From: Anaerolineales bacterium HSG25
GTDB taxonomy: Bacteria; Chloroflexota; Anaerolineae; 4572-78; J111
Assembly: GCA_030377865.1 (NCBI GenBank)
Contig: JAUCGA010000007.1
Span: 1 to 64,000, forward strand
Direction: 5' to 3'
Length of the DNA: 64,000 bases
In this document: piece after piece, positions 31,734 to 42,197 of the stretch
How the letters are laid out: the number at the start of each line of letters is the position of its first letter
Position numbering within the stretch: the first letter of the stretch is position 1
Made by a program: the position numbers and the translations under genes
Notes under the pieces: model-generated
What the model was told of the DNA's origin: nothing
Seen by the model: the letters and a program-made list of their open reading frames with translations, nothing else
The model's database searches: none

Positions 31734-34109
31734 TCATTGAAATACGGCCGCACCTTCATCACCCCAGTCGTCGTCGTCCCAATCATCCCAATCGTCATCG
31801 TCGGAACTCGGCTCGGCTACAATTGGTAGCGAGAAACTAAATTCACTTCCTTGATATGGTGTGCTTTCCATCCAAATTTTACCGTCATTACGCTCGATAA
31901 TAACTTTACTCAAATATAAGCCTAGACCAATCCCACTCAGCTCAAAGGTTTTCTTATCATGAATAGCTCGATAAAACCGAGTAAATAAATAAGATTGATC
32001 TTTTTCCAAAATTCCTACCCCGTTATCCTTGACCGATAAAATAGCCTGCTCGCCCTCCTTTTTTAAGGAAAGCAACACCTCGCCCTCAAAACTATACATG
32101 TGGGCGTTGCGGACTAAAGTTTTTAGTACCTGTCTCATTTTTTCCTCATCGGCACTAACCCATAAAGCTTCATCAGGAACAGACACATCAAAAGCCAGTT
32201 CCTTATCTTCCATAGGTCCAAACCAATCCTGACCAATTTGATCCACAATATCGGCTAGGTTGATTGCAGCTCGACTAATGGCAAAATTGTCTGCATCAAT
32301 CTCCGACAAATCGACCATAGCCATGACCACATTTTTAAGGTCATTGGCTTGTTCGTCAGCAACATTGGCATTGTGGGTCATCTTCTCAAAAATTTTATCT
32401 GGTACTTGGGTCGCAATCATGGGCAACATCATTTTGATGAGGCTGATTGAACCAGTTAAGGGAAACATGGGGGTTTTCAATTCATGAGATACACTCTGAA
32501 TAAACTTGTCTTTTAAGCGTTCAGCTATTACCTCTTGAGTGATATCGCGCAAAACAACCACCGAGCCAAGTTTATCCTCTGAAGATGTAATTACAGGTGC
32601 GGATAAAGCACTTAAAACTCGTTCTCCAATTTCTAGGCGGCGTTGCTCCAAATAAGCCAAATCAGTTATAGATGACAAGAGTATATCTAATGGACTTTGA
32701 GGTAATCGAGGCTCCTGAGAATCATCACTATTGTTATTACTTTCCTCTAAATCTTCACCAATATGATTAAGCACATTTGACGCGGCAGGGTTTTGGGTTA
32801 TGATGTTCCCTGTAGAATCTTGAACAATTACACCGTCAGCAATACTGCTAAGAATTGCGTTAAGCTTACTGGCTTCCTGTTCCAATTCAATCGTTTTTTG
32901 TTCTAATTTACCGGTCATATTATCAAAATTAGCCGCTAAAACCCCAACCTCGTCCTTGCCTGTCAAACCAGTTCGACGCTGTAAATTACCACGAGCCACC
33001 GATTGTGTCACAGATACGAGGCGTAACACTGGATGAATAATTCTTTGAGAGACAACATAACCAACGACTAACACAACTACCATACCGACTGTAAATATTG
33101 CCGCTAATGTGTTTCGACTTAAGGCACTTGTTTCCGTCACAAAGTTTGTAGACAACACAACAGCAAAAACACCATGAGGTTTACCCTGTAACAAAAAAGG
33201 AGCATAAGCCAATCTGTAGGTGTTATTTTCAGTTGGAAAATCAGCAAAAATCGTTTGATCCGAGCCTGTTGCTAACACTTCTTGATATTTCTCAGGAGTA
33301 AAGATATTTTCTAGTGTTCCTTTATCAATACTATTTAATGTGATTGTTGAGCCTAAGATGTCCGGAGGATTCGAAAACAGTATAATATCAGCCGCGGCAA
33401 CATCTTTTAATATTCGCAGATCATTATTCAAACGGGTTCCGACTAATACTACACCAACATTTCCAGATTCTGTTCGCAATGGTGACGCAGTATAAACAAC
33501 CAACTCACCCGAACGCTCATCTACTGCGATTTCTACGGCCTTTGTATCACCCGCTTTGTCGGACAAAACCTCTAATACAGCTTCCCACTCAGACAGATTA
33601 ACCTCAGTATCTAACAAGGCTTCAACACCATCCTGCACCCGTGGATCTCGAACAAGTTGTAGTTTAAGATCAGCGTTTGGGTCAACAAGCAATATACCGT
33701 CAATACCCGAATTAGTAAGCATAATAGGATATATTAAATTATTAACGGCTTCCCAATCTTGTTGAGCCGCCATATCAGATACACCTATGGTATTTACCAC
33801 ATCTCGGCCAACTTTCAAACGCAAACGTTCTAGATTAACTACCTCACTACTAATAATACGCCCTGCATCAATCAATTGGTTGGTGAAGCGTTCTTGAAAA
33901 GAACCAGCAACTAAACGAGTAACGACAAACGCTCCTAGTGCCGCTAAAACCAATGTCAGCATAGCATAAGGAATAATGATTTTATTACGAATACTTGATC
34001 GAATAAAGGTTATGGGGTTAAGTCGAGACCAGAAAGCCAAGGTTTTCATGATAGGGTTTACTAATACAGCCAGATTTATGTCTGGCGTTAAATTTAGAAA
34101 AGACTGCAT
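31734..34109 (-). CDS. Membrane sensor histidine kinase (Cache-like sensor, HAMP, PAS, HisKA, HATPase)
   Basis: A two-component sensor. An N-terminal helix (IIIPYAMLTLVLAALGAFVV) and a second helix (AIFTVGMVVVLVVGYVV) bracket an extracytoplasmic domain of about 260 residues, probably double Cache. HAMP (RIIHPVLRLVSVTQSVARG) and a PAS segment (LNAILSSIADGVIVQDSTGN) follow. The phospho-acceptor His is in SVSHELKTP, and the ATPase boxes are LVRNAHMYS, DNGVGI and GIGLGLYLS. The C terminus ends in an acidic Trp/Asp tract (DDDDWDDWDDDDWGDE). An ATG at 34049 may be the true start: a GCCAGACATAAATCTGGC palindrome and a TATAAT lie just upstream or at the longer start. No response regulator gene is adjacent, so the partner is unknown. 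Confidence 0.9.
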   Translation of the reverse strand: MQSFLNLTPDINLAVLVNPIMKTLAFWSRLNPITFIRSSIRNKIIIPYAMLTLVLAALGAFVVTRLVAGSFQERFTNQLIDAGRIISSEVVNLERLRLKVGRDVVNTIGVSDMAAQQDWEAVNNLIYPIMLTNSGIDGILLVDPNADLKLQLVRDPRVQDGVEALLDTEVNLSEWEAVLEVLSDKAGDTKAVEIAVDERSGELVVYTASPLRTESGNVGVVLVGTRLNNDLRILKDVAAADIILFSNPPDILGSTITLNSIDKGTLENIFTPEKYQEVLATGSDQTIFADFPTENNTYRLAYAPFLLQGKPHGVFAVVLSTNFVTETSALSRNTLAAIFTVGMVVVLVVGYVVSQRIIHPVLRLVSVTQSVARGNLQRRTGLTGKDEVGVLAANFDNMTGKLEQKTIELEQEASKLNAILSSIADGVIVQDSTGNIITQNPAASNVLNHIGEDLEESNNNSDDSQEPRLPQSPLDILLSSITDLAYLEQRRLEIGERVLSALSAPVITSSEDKLGSVVVLRDITQEVIAERLKDKFIQSVSHELKTPMFPLTGSISLIKMMLPMIATQVPDKIFEKMTHNANVADEQANDLKNVVMAMVDLSEIDADNFAISRAAINLADIVDQIGQDWFGPMEDKELAFDVSVPDEALWVSADEEKMRQVLKTLVRNAHMYSFEGEVLLSLKKEGEQAILSVKDNGVGILEKDQSYLFTRFYRAIHDKKTFELSGIGLGLYLSKVIIERNDGKIWMESTPYQGSEFSFSLPIVAEPSSDDDDWDDWDDDDWGDEGAAVFQ

Positions 34110-34207
34110 TAATTATAGTACGTTAGCGAGAAAAAGAAACTTATAGGTTTAATTATAAAACTTTTTGAAGGTTATAGTAAGAGGATTTAAGGAGAGACGG
34201 CATCATT

Positions 34208-35584
34208 ATGTATAGTTTAGATGATACTATATCAGCAATAGCTACGTCAATAGGAAAAAGTGGCGTGGGAATAATAAAATTAAGTGGGCCAAAAGCCTAC
34301 ACGATTACTCAACAAATATTTGAACCATACAAAAATATCAACCTGTTCAAACCTTATCATTTACACTATGGCAAAATTCATGACCCAGAATCAAACGACT
34401 TTATTGATGAAGCACTTGTAGTATACATGCCAAAACCACACAGTTACACATGTCAAGATGTTATCGAAATCCAAGCCCACGGTAGTCCTGTAGTGTTACA
34501 AACAATATTAGCATTGACATTACAGTTAGGAGCACGTTTAGCGGAAGCAGGAGAAATGACGTTACGTGCGTTCCTCAATGGCAGGCTAGACCTAACCCAA
34601 GCGGAAGCAGTTATTGATGTTATTGACGCTAAAACAGAGGCTAGTTTACGTGTGGCGACAAAACAGTTAGAAGGGGGTTTATCAAAACAGGTTGGTGATA
34701 TTCGTCAGAACTTAGTTGATATTTTAGCATTCTTAGAGGCCAGCATTGATTTTGTAGAGGATGAAATTCCTCATCAAGATATTATCTTACCCCTTATAAA
34801 AATAAAAGTTGATTTAGAGAATCTGTTAAGCACAGCTGACCACGGCCTTATATACCGGCAGGGGGTTCATATAGCGATTGTAGGTCGCCCGAATGTAGGC
34901 AAAAGTAGCCTTCTAAATACTTTATTACGAGGTAACCGAGCCATTGTCTCTAGCATTCCCGGAACAACCAGAGATACGATTGAGGAAACCGTCAACATCG
35001 AAGGCATTCCCATAGTTCTTGTTGATACCGCCGGAATTCGTACAAAAACGACAAATGAAGTAGAACGGATTGGTATAGAGCGTAGCCAAAAAGCTCTCGA
35101 ACAAGCTGATATAGCACTAATAGTCATCGATGGCAGTCAAAAATTGTGTGATACAGATTGGGCAATTGCTAAGTTGATTAGAAATAAGCCATCTCTATTA
35201 GTTATCAACAAAACTGATTTGTTATCTAACGATAAATTCAATGTAGATTCGCATTTTTTACCGGACATTCCTAACATCTATATTTCTGCTTTAAAGAATA
35301 ATGGAATACTTAAACTCGAAAAAGAGATTACTCAGTTGATTATAGAGGATAGTATCACAACGTCCGATATTCCACTCGTTAGCAATCCACGCCATAAAAA
35401 CCTATTACAACAAACAATACATGCAATAGAGATGGCAATTATAGCGCAAAGACAAAATATACCTTCTGATTTAGTTTCAATCGACATCCGTATGGCTGTT
35501 AATTCATTAGGTGAAATAACCGGAGAAACAATTACAGAAGGGTTACTAGATACAATTTTTAGCAAATTCTGTATTGGAAAATAA
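34208..35584 (+). CDS. mnmE: tRNA uridine-5-carboxymethylaminomethyl(34) synthesis GTPase
   Basis: With MnmG it modifies the wobble uridine of certain tRNAs. The N-terminal folate-binding domain (DTISAIATSIGKSGVGIIKLSG) is followed by a helical domain interrupted by a G domain with GRPNVGKS (P-loop), PGTTRD (G2), DTAGI (G3) and NKTD (G4). The C-terminal CIGK motif, which carries the catalytic Cys, is intact at the very end. 458 residues is standard. AAGGAG precedes the ATG at 34208 at a long spacing of 13. It is a single gene, ended by the hairpin at 35661-35692. Confidence 0.96.
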   Translation: MYSLDDTISAIATSIGKSGVGIIKLSGPKAYTITQQIFEPYKNINLFKPYHLHYGKIHDPESNDFIDEALVVYMPKPHSYTCQDVIEIQAHGSPVVLQTILALTLQLGARLAEAGEMTLRAFLNGRLDLTQAEAVIDVIDAKTEASLRVATKQLEGGLSKQVGDIRQNLVDILAFLEASIDFVEDEIPHQDIILPLIKIKVDLENLLSTADHGLIYRQGVHIAIVGRPNVGKSSLLNTLLRGNRAIVSSIPGTTRDTIEETVNIEGIPIVLVDTAGIRTKTTNEVERIGIERSQKALEQADIALIVIDGSQKLCDTDWAIAKLIRNKPSLLVINKTDLLSNDKFNVDSHFLPDIPNIYISALKNNGILKLEKEITQLIIEDSITTSDIPLVSNPRHKNLLQQTIHAIEMAIIAQRQNIPSDLVSIDIRMAVNSLGEITGETITEGLLDTIFSKFCIGK

Positions 35585-35601
35585 CTGGTTTCCGGCGTGT
35601 C

Positions 35602-35631
35602 GGCTTCCAGCCAACATGTCGGCTGGAAGCC
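35602..35631. repeat. Palindrome after mnmE
   Basis: GGCTTCCAGCC (35602-35612) pairs with GGCTGGAAGCC (35621-35631). The longer context (GTGTCGGCTTCCAGCC then ATGTCGGCTGGAAGCC) resembles other dispersed palindromes here. Confidence 0.75.
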
Positions 35632-35660
35632 AACGCTCCATTTTCAATATCAGAAAATAA

Positions 35661-35694
35661 AAAAGAGCCTACTTGTAAAGTAGGCTCTTTTTTA
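35661..35694. terminator. Bidirectional terminator, mnmE / tRNA-Ser
   Basis: AAAAGAGCCTACTT pairs with AAGTAGGCTCTTTT, with T or A tracts on both sides. It can terminate mnmE on the plus strand and tRNA-Ser(GCT) on the minus strand. Confidence 0.92.
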
Positions 35695-35699
35695 TAGAG

Positions 35700-35786
35700 C
35701 GGGGAGGGTGGGATTCGAACCCACGGTTGAGTTACCCCAACAACCACTTAGCAGGCGGTCCCAATCGTCCACTCTGGCACCTCCCC
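35700..35786 (-). tRNA. tRNA-Ser (anticodon GCT)
   Basis: An 87-nt class II tRNA. The acceptor stem is GGGGAGG/CCTCCCC, the anticodon loop CTGCTAA gives GCT, a long variable arm follows, and the T arm has GGTTCGAATCC. The discriminator base is G, as required for serine. The CCA is not encoded. It reads AGC and AGU codons. Confidence 0.96.
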
Positions 35787-35899
35787 AATTAAACAAATTC
35801 ACTTAGAAATAAAGTTTTACATCTTGGTAAAAGACATAAACTATTAGTATTATTGTAATGTTAATAATTATCTAACGTGAATAATTGCCTTTCTTCAAA

Positions 35900-35986
35900 C
35901 GGAGGGAGAGGGATTCGAACCCCCGGAGACCTTGCGACCTCAGTGGTTTTCAAGACCACCGCATTCAACCACTCTGCCATCCCTCC
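35900..35986 (-). tRNA. tRNA-Ser (anticodon TGA)
   Basis: An 87-nt class II tRNA. The acceptor stem is GGAGGGA/TCCCTCC with discriminator G, the anticodon loop CTTGAAA gives TGA, and a long variable arm (TCGCAAGGTC region) and standard T arm follow. It reads UCN codons and lies just upstream of tRNA-Ser(GCT) on the same strand, probably in one transcript. Confidence 0.96.
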
Positions 35987-36062
35987 AAAGCACTCAATAA
36001 TAAGCCTATTTTATCAAAGGTTTATCCGAATGTCAACAACATAGTCACACAAAACATAATCT

Positions 36063-36461
36063 TTAACGTTTTGTGTATTGAGGTGCCTTTCTAGCTCGTT
36101 TAAGACCAGGTTTTTTACGTTCTTTAACACGATCGTCTCGAGTTAACAAACCATGTTTACGTAGCACTTTACGATTTTCTGGATCAACTTTTAATAATGC
36201 TCTAGCTATACCTAGGCGAATTGAATCGGTCTGTCCGGTTACTCCACCACCAGAAACCTTGACAGACACATCAAATTGACCCTGTGTACCTGTAACCTTA
36301 AACACATTATTGACCTCGACTTGGTCAATAGAACGAGCAAGATAATTCTCTAGTGTCTTATTGTTTACAGTAAATTCACCGTCGCCGTTAGGATATAAAC
36401 GTACTCGAGCCGTGGATGCCTTACGACGACCAACGCCTTCAAAATATTGAGTATCAGCCAT
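36063..36461 (-). CDS. rpsI: 30S ribosomal protein S9
   Basis: Component of the small-subunit head whose C-terminal tail reaches the P-site tRNA. GVGRRKASTARVRLYPNGDG and the tail ending APQYTKR are diagnostic; 132 residues. It is the last gene of the ribosomal supercluster, 11 bases after rplM. Confidence 0.97.
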   Translation of the reverse strand: MADTQYFEGVGRRKASTARVRLYPNGDGEFTVNNKTLENYLARSIDQVEVNNVFKVTGTQGQFDVSVKVSGGGVTGQTDSIRLGIARALLKVDPENRKVLRKHGLLTRDDRVKERKKPGLKRARKAPQYTKR

Positions 36462-36472
36462 AAAAATTTTCC

Positions 36473-36901
36473 TTATACATTTAATTCTTGAGGTTTTTGA
36501 GCTTCATGAGGATGCTTATCACCTGCATAAACCTTCAGTTTTTTATACATTTTCCTACCTAAAGTATTTTTAGGCAACATTCCCCGAACAGCATGCTCTA
36601 TAACTCTTTCTGGGAACTTTTTTAACTGATCACGTAGTGTAATTTCACTTAAGCCGCCCGGATAACCCGAATGACGATAGTATTTTTTCTGGAGTAATTT
36701 CCGGCCTGTTACATGTACTTTTTCAGCATTAATAACAATAACATAATCACCACAATCAACATGTGGAGTAAAAATAGATTTATGTTTACCACGTAAAACA
36801 GTCGCTATTTGTGTAGCTAATCGTCCTAAAGTTTTACCCTGTGCATTAACGACATGCCATTCAGGCACAATATCAGTTTGTTTAGCGCTAATCGTTTTCA
36901 T
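36473..36901 (-). CDS. rplM: 50S ribosomal protein L13
   Basis: An early assembly protein of the large subunit. The sequence has [35 protein letters not shown] and the [19 protein letters not shown] signature. 142 residues is normal. It forms the usual rplM-rpsI pair. Confidence 0.97.
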   Translation of the reverse strand: MKTISAKQTDIVPEWHVVNAQGKTLGRLATQIATVLRGKHKSIFTPHVDCGDYVIVINAEKVHVTGRKLLQKKYYRHSGYPGGLSEITLRDQLKKFPERVIEHAVRGMLPKNTLGRKMYKKLKVYAGDKHPHEAQKPQELNV

Positions 36902-36925
36902 CTTTATACCTTTAAACTCTATTGC

Positions 36926-37699
36926 TTACCCACTTATAATAAAATTAGGATAAACTACCTTCATCAAATACAAACCTTGAGCCGGAGCTGTTGGGCCTGA
37001 ATATTTTAAATCTTTAGCCAGCAAAATTTTTCTTACATCATCTGGAATTAGCCGATTTAGTCCAACCAAGACCAAAGTTCCAACTATATTCCTAACCATG
37101 TGATATAAAAATGCATTCGCTGTTATATCAAAAAAAATTTTGTTGTTTTTAGCAAACCAATTAATAGCCATAATACGACGTACAGCATGTCCACCTATTT
37201 GTGGAGGTTTACCAAATGAAGAAAAATCGTACGTCCCAATAAGATGAGTTGATGCTTCTCTCATTAAAGCTAAATTTAATTTAGATCGAATGTAATGAGA
37301 ATAAAAACGCTCAAAGACACTGAATGAAGTATCATTAACTATAACATATCGATACGAACGCTGTATGGCAGCATATCTAGGTGAAAAATCAGGTAATACT
37401 GTGACTAATTTTTTAACAAAAATATCATGAGGTAAAACGGAATTTAAAGCTCGACGTAAATCATCAGTAGAATGTCGCCAAACTGCATCAAATGCAATAA
37501 CCTGTCCAGTAGCGTGAACACCCGCATCAGTTCTACCCGCTACACTAACACGAGTAAATACCTTCATGATTTTCGTTAATGTCTTTTCTATTGAACCCTG
37601 AACAGTACGTACATCAGGCTGTATCTGATAACCATGGAAAAGCGTGCCGTCATATTCAATGACGGCACAATAACGTTCTGACTCAAGATTTATCAACAT
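36926..37699 (-). CDS. truA: tRNA pseudouridine(38-40) synthase
   Basis: Isomerises U38-U40 in the anticodon arm. The catalytic Asp58 is in VAGRTDAGVHATGQV, the N terminus has YDGTLFHGYQIQ, and FLYHMVRNIVGTL marks the C-terminal part. 257 residues. It sits between rplQ and rplM, a common order in Gram-positive-like r-protein clusters. Confidence 0.96.
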   Translation of the reverse strand: MLINLESERYCAVIEYDGTLFHGYQIQPDVRTVQGSIEKTLTKIMKVFTRVSVAGRTDAGVHATGQVIAFDAVWRHSTDDLRRALNSVLPHDIFVKKLVTVLPDFSPRYAAIQRSYRYVIVNDTSFSVFERFYSHYIRSKLNLALMREASTHLIGTYDFSSFGKPPQIGGHAVRRIMAINWFAKNNKIFFDITANAFLYHMVRNIVGTLVLVGLNRLIPDDVRKILLAKDLKYSGPTAPAQGLYLMKVVYPNFIISG

Positions 37700-37715
37700 C
37701 TAGCATTAACGTCTC

Positions 37716-38072
37716 TTATACACCAACGATCTCTATCAGAGCTACATTTGCGGCATCGCCCTGACGAGGACCTAATTTATATATCCTAGTATATCCACCT
37801 GCCTCCGATTCTATCACTGGAGCGATATCATCAAAAAGTTTTTGTAAAATTGCAGGATCGTATATATCACGAGCCGCTAACCGACGCGCATGTAAATCAC
37901 CACGCTTGGCTAACGTAATTAAACGTTCTGCAATAGGCTGAACACTTTTAGCCTTTGCTTCCGTTGTTTTTATACGATTATGACGGAATAACTCGGTCGC
38001 CAAATTACGTAACAAAGCTTTACGATGCTTAGTTGAGCGACTAAGTTTTCTTCCTTTAATATTATGACGCAT
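37716..38072 (-). CDS. rplQ: 50S ribosomal protein L17
   Basis: [20 protein letters not shown] and the [20 protein letters not shown] core identify L17, which lies near the exit tunnel. 118 residues. It follows rpoA by ten bases. Confidence 0.97.
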   Translation of the reverse strand: MRHNIKGRKLSRSTKHRKALLRNLATELFRHNRIKTTEAKAKSVQPIAERLITLAKRGDLHARRLAARDIYDPAILQKLFDDIAPVIESEAGGYTRIYKLGPRQGDAANVALIEIVGV

Positions 38073-38082
38073 ATAATCTCCC

Positions 38083-39075
38083 TTACTGCCCTAAATGTTC
38101 TGAAACAGACATCGGCATATTATCACTTTCATCTGTCAAAACATTTAAAAACCCTTTCTCTTCTAATTTATCCATCAGTTCATCCAGCGACTTTTGACCA
38201 AAATTACGAATCGCCAATAATTCATCTTGTCCCTTTTTCAACTTTTGTAAAATCTCACCGATTTGAGTAATTCCAGCACGCTTGAGGCAGTTATAAGCTC
38301 GAACAGAAAGTTCGAGTTCTTCAATAGGTGCTTCATATAATTTATTCGGAATTTCGCCTTCTTCTTCCACTTCCACAGGTATGTCTATTTCAGTAGCACC
38401 AGAAACAAGTGAAAAGTGTTGTACTAATATCTTAGCCGATTCACTTAATGCATCCCGAGGAAAAATTGTCCCATCAGTCGTAACATCTAATAATAAACGG
38501 TCATAATCTGTTGCCTGTCCAATGCGTGCACGCTCTACAGAATAATTAGCTTTACGTATTGGGCTAAATATAGCATCTACAGGTATCTCACCTATTGGCA
38601 ATTTACCTCTTTCCTCTGCCGGCGAATAACCACGCCCCATCTGGACAACTAATTCCAAATCAAGTTCTGCATCAGGGGAATCAACGACTAATAAAGGTAG
38701 CTCAGGGTTTATTATCTCTACCTGAGTAGAGGATCCTACTAAATCACCACCCGTAACAATACCAACTCCTCTAACCTCTGCTCGTAAACGAACCGACTCA
38801 TTTTGAAAAAGTTTGAAGCGCAACTGCTTTACATTCAATATTAATGCTGTCATATCCTCACGAACGTTCGGTATATTCGAAAATTCATGGTGCACACCAC
38901 TAACTCTAATAGACGTAACAGCCGCACCGGTTAGAGAGGATAATAAGACACGGCGCAAAGCATTACCTAATGTTATACCATAACCATTTTCCAAGGGTCC
39001 TATACTAAAACGGCCAGATCCTTGTGAAATAGCCTCCGTTTCTATTTTGGGCAATACTAAATTAAAATCAGACAA
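38083..39075 (-). CDS. rpoA: DNA-directed RNA polymerase subunit alpha
   Basis: Scaffold subunit on which beta and beta' assemble. The N-terminal dimer domain holds [22 protein letters not shown]-like sequence (split here: [17 protein letters not shown]), and the C-terminal domain has the helix-hairpin-helix [20 protein letters not shown] used for promoter and activator contacts. 330 residues. rpsD, usually just upstream, is missing. Confidence 0.98.
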   Translation of the reverse strand: MSDFNLVLPKIETEAISQGSGRFSIGPLENGYGITLGNALRRVLLSSLTGAAVTSIRVSGVHHEFSNIPNVREDMTALILNVKQLRFKLFQNESVRLRAEVRGVGIVTGGDLVGSSTQVEIINPELPLLVVDSPDAELDLELVVQMGRGYSPAEERGKLPIGEIPVDAIFSPIRKANYSVERARIGQATDYDRLLLDVTTDGTIFPRDALSESAKILVQHFSLVSGATEIDIPVEVEEEGEIPNKLYEAPIEELELSVRAYNCLKRAGITQIGEILQKLKKGQDELLAIRNFGQKSLDELMDKLEEKGFLNVLTDESDNMPMSVSEHLGQ

Positions 39076-39163
39076 AAAGCTCCTCCCAAAAACATACTGT
39101 ATAAATTACCAACTTAACCATTTCTCATAAATAAATTCTGTATTTGACAACCTTTACAAAAAA

Positions 39164-39568
39164 TTATACCCTACGCCTTTTAGGCGGACGGCAACCGTTA
39201 TGCGGAATAGGAGTTCGGTCAGTAATTGAACGAAGCTTCATATCAGCTCCTTGAAGAGCACGAATCGCTGATTCACGTCCAGGCCCCGGACCTTTTACAA
39301 AAACATCCAGCTCGCGAACACCATGGTTTTGAGCTGTTTTGGCCGCATTACGAGCGGCCAGTTGAGCCGCATAAGGAGTGCTTTTTCGAGACCCCTTAAA
39401 TCCGCTTGTACCACCACTAGCCCAACTAATAACATTTCCCTTTTGATCAGTAATTGTTACAACTGTATTATTAAATGTCGAATAAATATAAGCTCGACCA
39501 TAAGGTATATTTTTTCGTTCTTTTCTACTACCAGATCGAACGCTATGTCCTTTTTTCTGCTTCGCCAT
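39164..39568 (-). CDS. rpsK: 30S ribosomal protein S11
   Basis: Platform protein near the mRNA exit. [20 protein letters not shown] and the C-terminal [19 protein letters not shown] are diagnostic. 134 residues. It is followed directly by rpoA. Confidence 0.98.
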   Translation of the reverse strand: MAKQKKGHSVRSGSRKERKNIPYGRAYIYSTFNNTVVTITDQKGNVISWASGGTSGFKGSRKSTPYAAQLAARNAAKTAQNHGVRELDVFVKGPGPGRESAIRALQGADMKLRSITDRTPIPHNGCRPPKRRRV

Positions 39569-39639
39569 AAATCCTCTATATTATTACTTTAGTTTTTACC
39601 TAGTTATCCGCAAGTGTAGAAAATTACACACTGTAGCTA

Positions 39640-40020
39640 TTATTTACGTGGAGCTCGTTTCTTACCGGCAACTGTTTTACGGGTCCCTCTACGAGTTCGA
39701 GCATTAGTTCTTGTACGTTGACCACGTGCTGGTAAATTACGCCGATGGCGCAAACCACGATAACACCCTATTTCTTGCAACCTCTTTATGTTCATGCCAA
39801 GTTCACGTCGCAAATCACCCTCTACTACATAATGACGATCAATTACTTCACGCAAACGTATTATTTCATCTTCCGCCAAGTCTTTCACCTGAATATCGGG
39901 ACTAACTTCCGTTTTTATCAAAATTTGTTTACTAGTATGCAAACCAATTCCATATATATAAGTCAACGCTATTTCAATCCGCTTACTACGAGGCAAATCA
40001 ACACCAGCAATACGAGCCAT
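39640..40020 (-). CDS. rpsM: 30S ribosomal protein S13
   Basis: Head protein forming bridges to the large subunit. [20 protein letters not shown] at the start, then [20 protein letters not shown] and the basic tail ending RAPRK. 126 residues. GGAGA precedes the ATG. Confidence 0.98.
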   Translation of the reverse strand: MARIAGVDLPRSKRIEIALTYIYGIGLHTSKQILIKTEVSPDIQVKDLAEDEIIRLREVIDRHYVVEGDLRRELGMNIKRLQEIGCYRGLRHRRNLPARGQRTRTNARTRRGTRKTVAGKKRAPRK

Positions 40021-40031
40021 ATCTATTCTCC

Positions 40032-40148
40032 TTAACCTTGGCGTTGTTTATGACGTGGATTTCTTTTACAAAGAACTCGCACAACACCACGGCGTTTAAC
40101 TATTTTACAATATTCACACCGACGTTTTACAGATGGTCTAACTTTCAC
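40032..40148 (-). CDS. rpmJ: 50S ribosomal protein L36
   Basis: A 38-residue zinc-ribbon protein with a GTG start at 40148 and stop at 40032-40034. After the initiator the sequence runs [13 protein letters not shown], with ligands Cys11, Cys14, Cys27 and His33, so this is the zinc-binding form of L36. GGGAG lies nine bases before the GTG. It lies between secY and rpsM; infA, its usual upstream partner, is absent. Confidence 0.95.
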   Translation of the reverse strand: MKVRPSVKRRCEYCKIVKRRGVVRVLCKRNPRHKQRQG

Positions 40149-40170
40149 AATACATTCTCCCTTATTACAT

Positions 40171-41502
40171 TTATGTGATAAAGCCTTCATAGTGGCGCAT
40201 TAATAATTGCGCTTCAAGTTGGCGAACAGTATCTAAAACAACACCAACAACAATTAATAACCCTGTACTTGTGATTAAAAGCGTTTGGGTTTGAGTAGCA
40301 GATTGAGACACACCCGGAATAACATTAACCAACCAAGGTAATACCGCAACAAATCCTAACATAAGTGCACCCGCAAATGTAATCCGCTGAACCACAGAAT
40401 TAAGGTAAGCCTCAGTACGTTTACCTGGTCTTAATCCAGGTATAAAACCGCCCTGTCTTTGTAAATTATCTGCCAAATTCTGTTGCTTAAATATCACATC
40501 TGTATAAAAATATGTAAAGCCAACAACCATTATAAAATACACAATCCAATAGGGAAAAGCAGAAGGATCAGGGCTGAACCACTGAACTACACCCAAAGCA
40601 ACATTATGAACAAAGCCATCAGGATACGCCGCAACAAAATAACTAGCTACGGCACTAGGAAAAATCATAATTGATTGGGCAAAGATTAAAGGTATCATAC
40701 CTGCACTATTTACTCGAAGCGGAATATGTGTACTCTGTCCACCATAAACCTTAGTTCCTCGAACGCGTTTTCCATACTGCACAGGTATGCGACGCTGGCC
40801 TTCCTGAACTACAGCTATAACAGCTATCGTAAATACTGTTATTACAGCAAAAAGAAGCAAGTTACCCCACTCTTGACGACTAACAAAGCCTCCAATTTGG
40901 GCGGGCATCTCAGCCACAATACCGCCAAAAATTATTATAGATAATCCATTACCAATCCCTTGCTCCGTTATTAGCTCTCCCATCCAAACGGCTATCATAG
41001 TACCGGCTGTCATGGTCAATAAAATAGCAACTGTTGTTAACGGGTTTGTACTAAGTCCGAAATCAGGCATCATACCAGGAACAGTATTTTGCATAAAAAT
41101 AGCCTGACCGTAGGCTTGCAAAAGGGCTAATGGCACCGTCATTAAGTAAGTATAAAGTGTAATCTTATTACGGCCTTGTTCTCCTTCCTTAGCTAATTCC
41201 TGCAATTGAGGCACTAACGGATTCAACAATTGCATAATAATCGACGCAGTAATATAGGGATATACTCCCATCGCCATTATTGAAAAATTTACCAAAGCCC
41301 CTCCTGATAAGAGGTTTAAGAACTGGACAATAACTTGCCCACCCGTTTGCCCTGTCTCTAAAAATTGCCGAAGGGCATCCGCATTAACACCTGGAACTGG
41401 TATATGGGCGGCGGCACGGTATACAACTAAGATCATTAATGTGAAAACTATTTTACGTCTTAGATCAGGAAGAATTATCGCATTTCGTATCGCATCTATC
41501 AT
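40171..41502 (-). CDS. secY: Preprotein translocase subunit SecY
   Basis: The channel of the Sec translocon. About ten hydrophobic helices are visible, the plug/TM2 region holds [21 protein letters not shown], and the family motif YGQAIF plus [13 protein letters not shown] are present. The cytoplasmic loop before the last helices has [16 protein letters not shown]. 443 residues. It follows rplO by nine bases. Confidence 0.97.
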   Translation of the reverse strand: MIDAIRNAIILPDLRRKIVFTLMILVVYRAAAHIPVPGVNADALRQFLETGQTGGQVIVQFLNLLSGGALVNFSIMAMGVYPYITASIIMQLLNPLVPQLQELAKEGEQGRNKITLYTYLMTVPLALLQAYGQAIFMQNTVPGMMPDFGLSTNPLTTVAILLTMTAGTMIAVWMGELITEQGIGNGLSIIIFGGIVAEMPAQIGGFVSRQEWGNLLLFAVITVFTIAVIAVVQEGQRRIPVQYGKRVRGTKVYGGQSTHIPLRVNSAGMIPLIFAQSIMIFPSAVASYFVAAYPDGFVHNVALGVVQWFSPDPSAFPYWIVYFIMVVGFTYFYTDVIFKQQNLADNLQRQGGFIPGLRPGKRTEAYLNSVVQRITFAGALMLGFVAVLPWLVNVIPGVSQSATQTQTLLITSTGLLIVVGVVLDTVRQLEAQLLMRHYEGFIT

Positions 41503-41511
41503 TTGATTATC

Positions 41512-41970
41512 CTATGATAACGACAAAACTTCTACGCTACCACCAGTTGCCTCAATTTTCTCTATTGCTGTTTTAGAAAAACGGTGAGCTTTAACATGAA
41601 AGGTCGAAGTGAGGTCACCGTCTCCTAGAATAGCAACAGCCTTATCTGAACGTTTAATAAGTCCAAAATTAACTAATAACTCAGGTGTAATATCTTGTTC
41701 GATATCGCCTAAACATTCCTGTAGACGACTAACATTGATAGGTTTATAGTGGACACGACGAATATTTGTAAATCCTCGACGAAAGGGTAATCGACGAACC
41801 AAAGGCAATTGACCACCTTCAAAAAATGGTCCCTTCCCACCTCCTGAACGAGCTCCCTGTCCTTTCATGCCTCTTCCAGAAGTTTTACCTTTCCCAGAAG
41901 CCATACCCCTTCCAACTCTCTTTCTACGTTTTCTACTACCAGACGCAGGTTTTAAATCATGTAATTTCAT
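41512..41970 (-). CDS. rplO: 50S ribosomal protein L15
   Basis: MKLHDLKPASGSRKRRKRVG, the Gly/Lys-rich KGKTSGRGMKGQGARSGGG region and the C-terminal GGSVEVL segment identify L15. 152 residues. It lies upstream of secY as in the spc operon. Confidence 0.97.
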   Translation of the reverse strand: MKLHDLKPASGSRKRRKRVGRGMASGKGKTSGRGMKGQGARSGGGKGPFFEGGQLPLVRRLPFRRGFTNIRRVHYKPINVSRLQECLGDIEQDITPELLVNFGLIKRSDKAVAILGDGDLTSTFHVKAHRFSKTAIEKIEATGGSVEVLSLS

Positions 41971-42008
41971 ATCTAACTAAACTCCAACAAACAGCTATAA
42001 TAAACCCC

Positions 42009-42197
42009 TTAGTTAACCACCACTAAATGAGATACTTTTGTTATCATGCCACGAATAACCGGAGTGTTTTTGTGTTCTACGGTTTGACCAAGTCGACGTA
42101 ATCCAAGAGCGCGAACGGTACCTTTTTGTCGCTTAGAATAACCAATGGCACTTTTTACCAAAGTAATTCTTAAGGTACTAGATATTTCATTAGACAT
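42009..42197 (-). CDS. rpmD: 50S ribosomal protein L30
   Basis: [20 protein letters not shown] and [20 protein letters not shown] are the L30 signature. The frame extends upstream to 42287, but that part overlaps rpsE; the ATG at 42197 follows AAGGAAAGGT and yields 62 residues, the normal size. It overlaps the end of rpsE by eight bases. Confidence 0.96.
   Translation of the reverse strand: MSNEISSTLRITLVKSAIGYSKRQKGTVRALGLRRLGQTVEHKNTPVIRGMITKVSHLVVVN

Noticed and set aside
38064-38270. Small plus-strand frames throughout 36-55 kb
   Set aside because: All are antisense to ribosomal protein, rpoA, secY or fusA genes and have no supporting signals.
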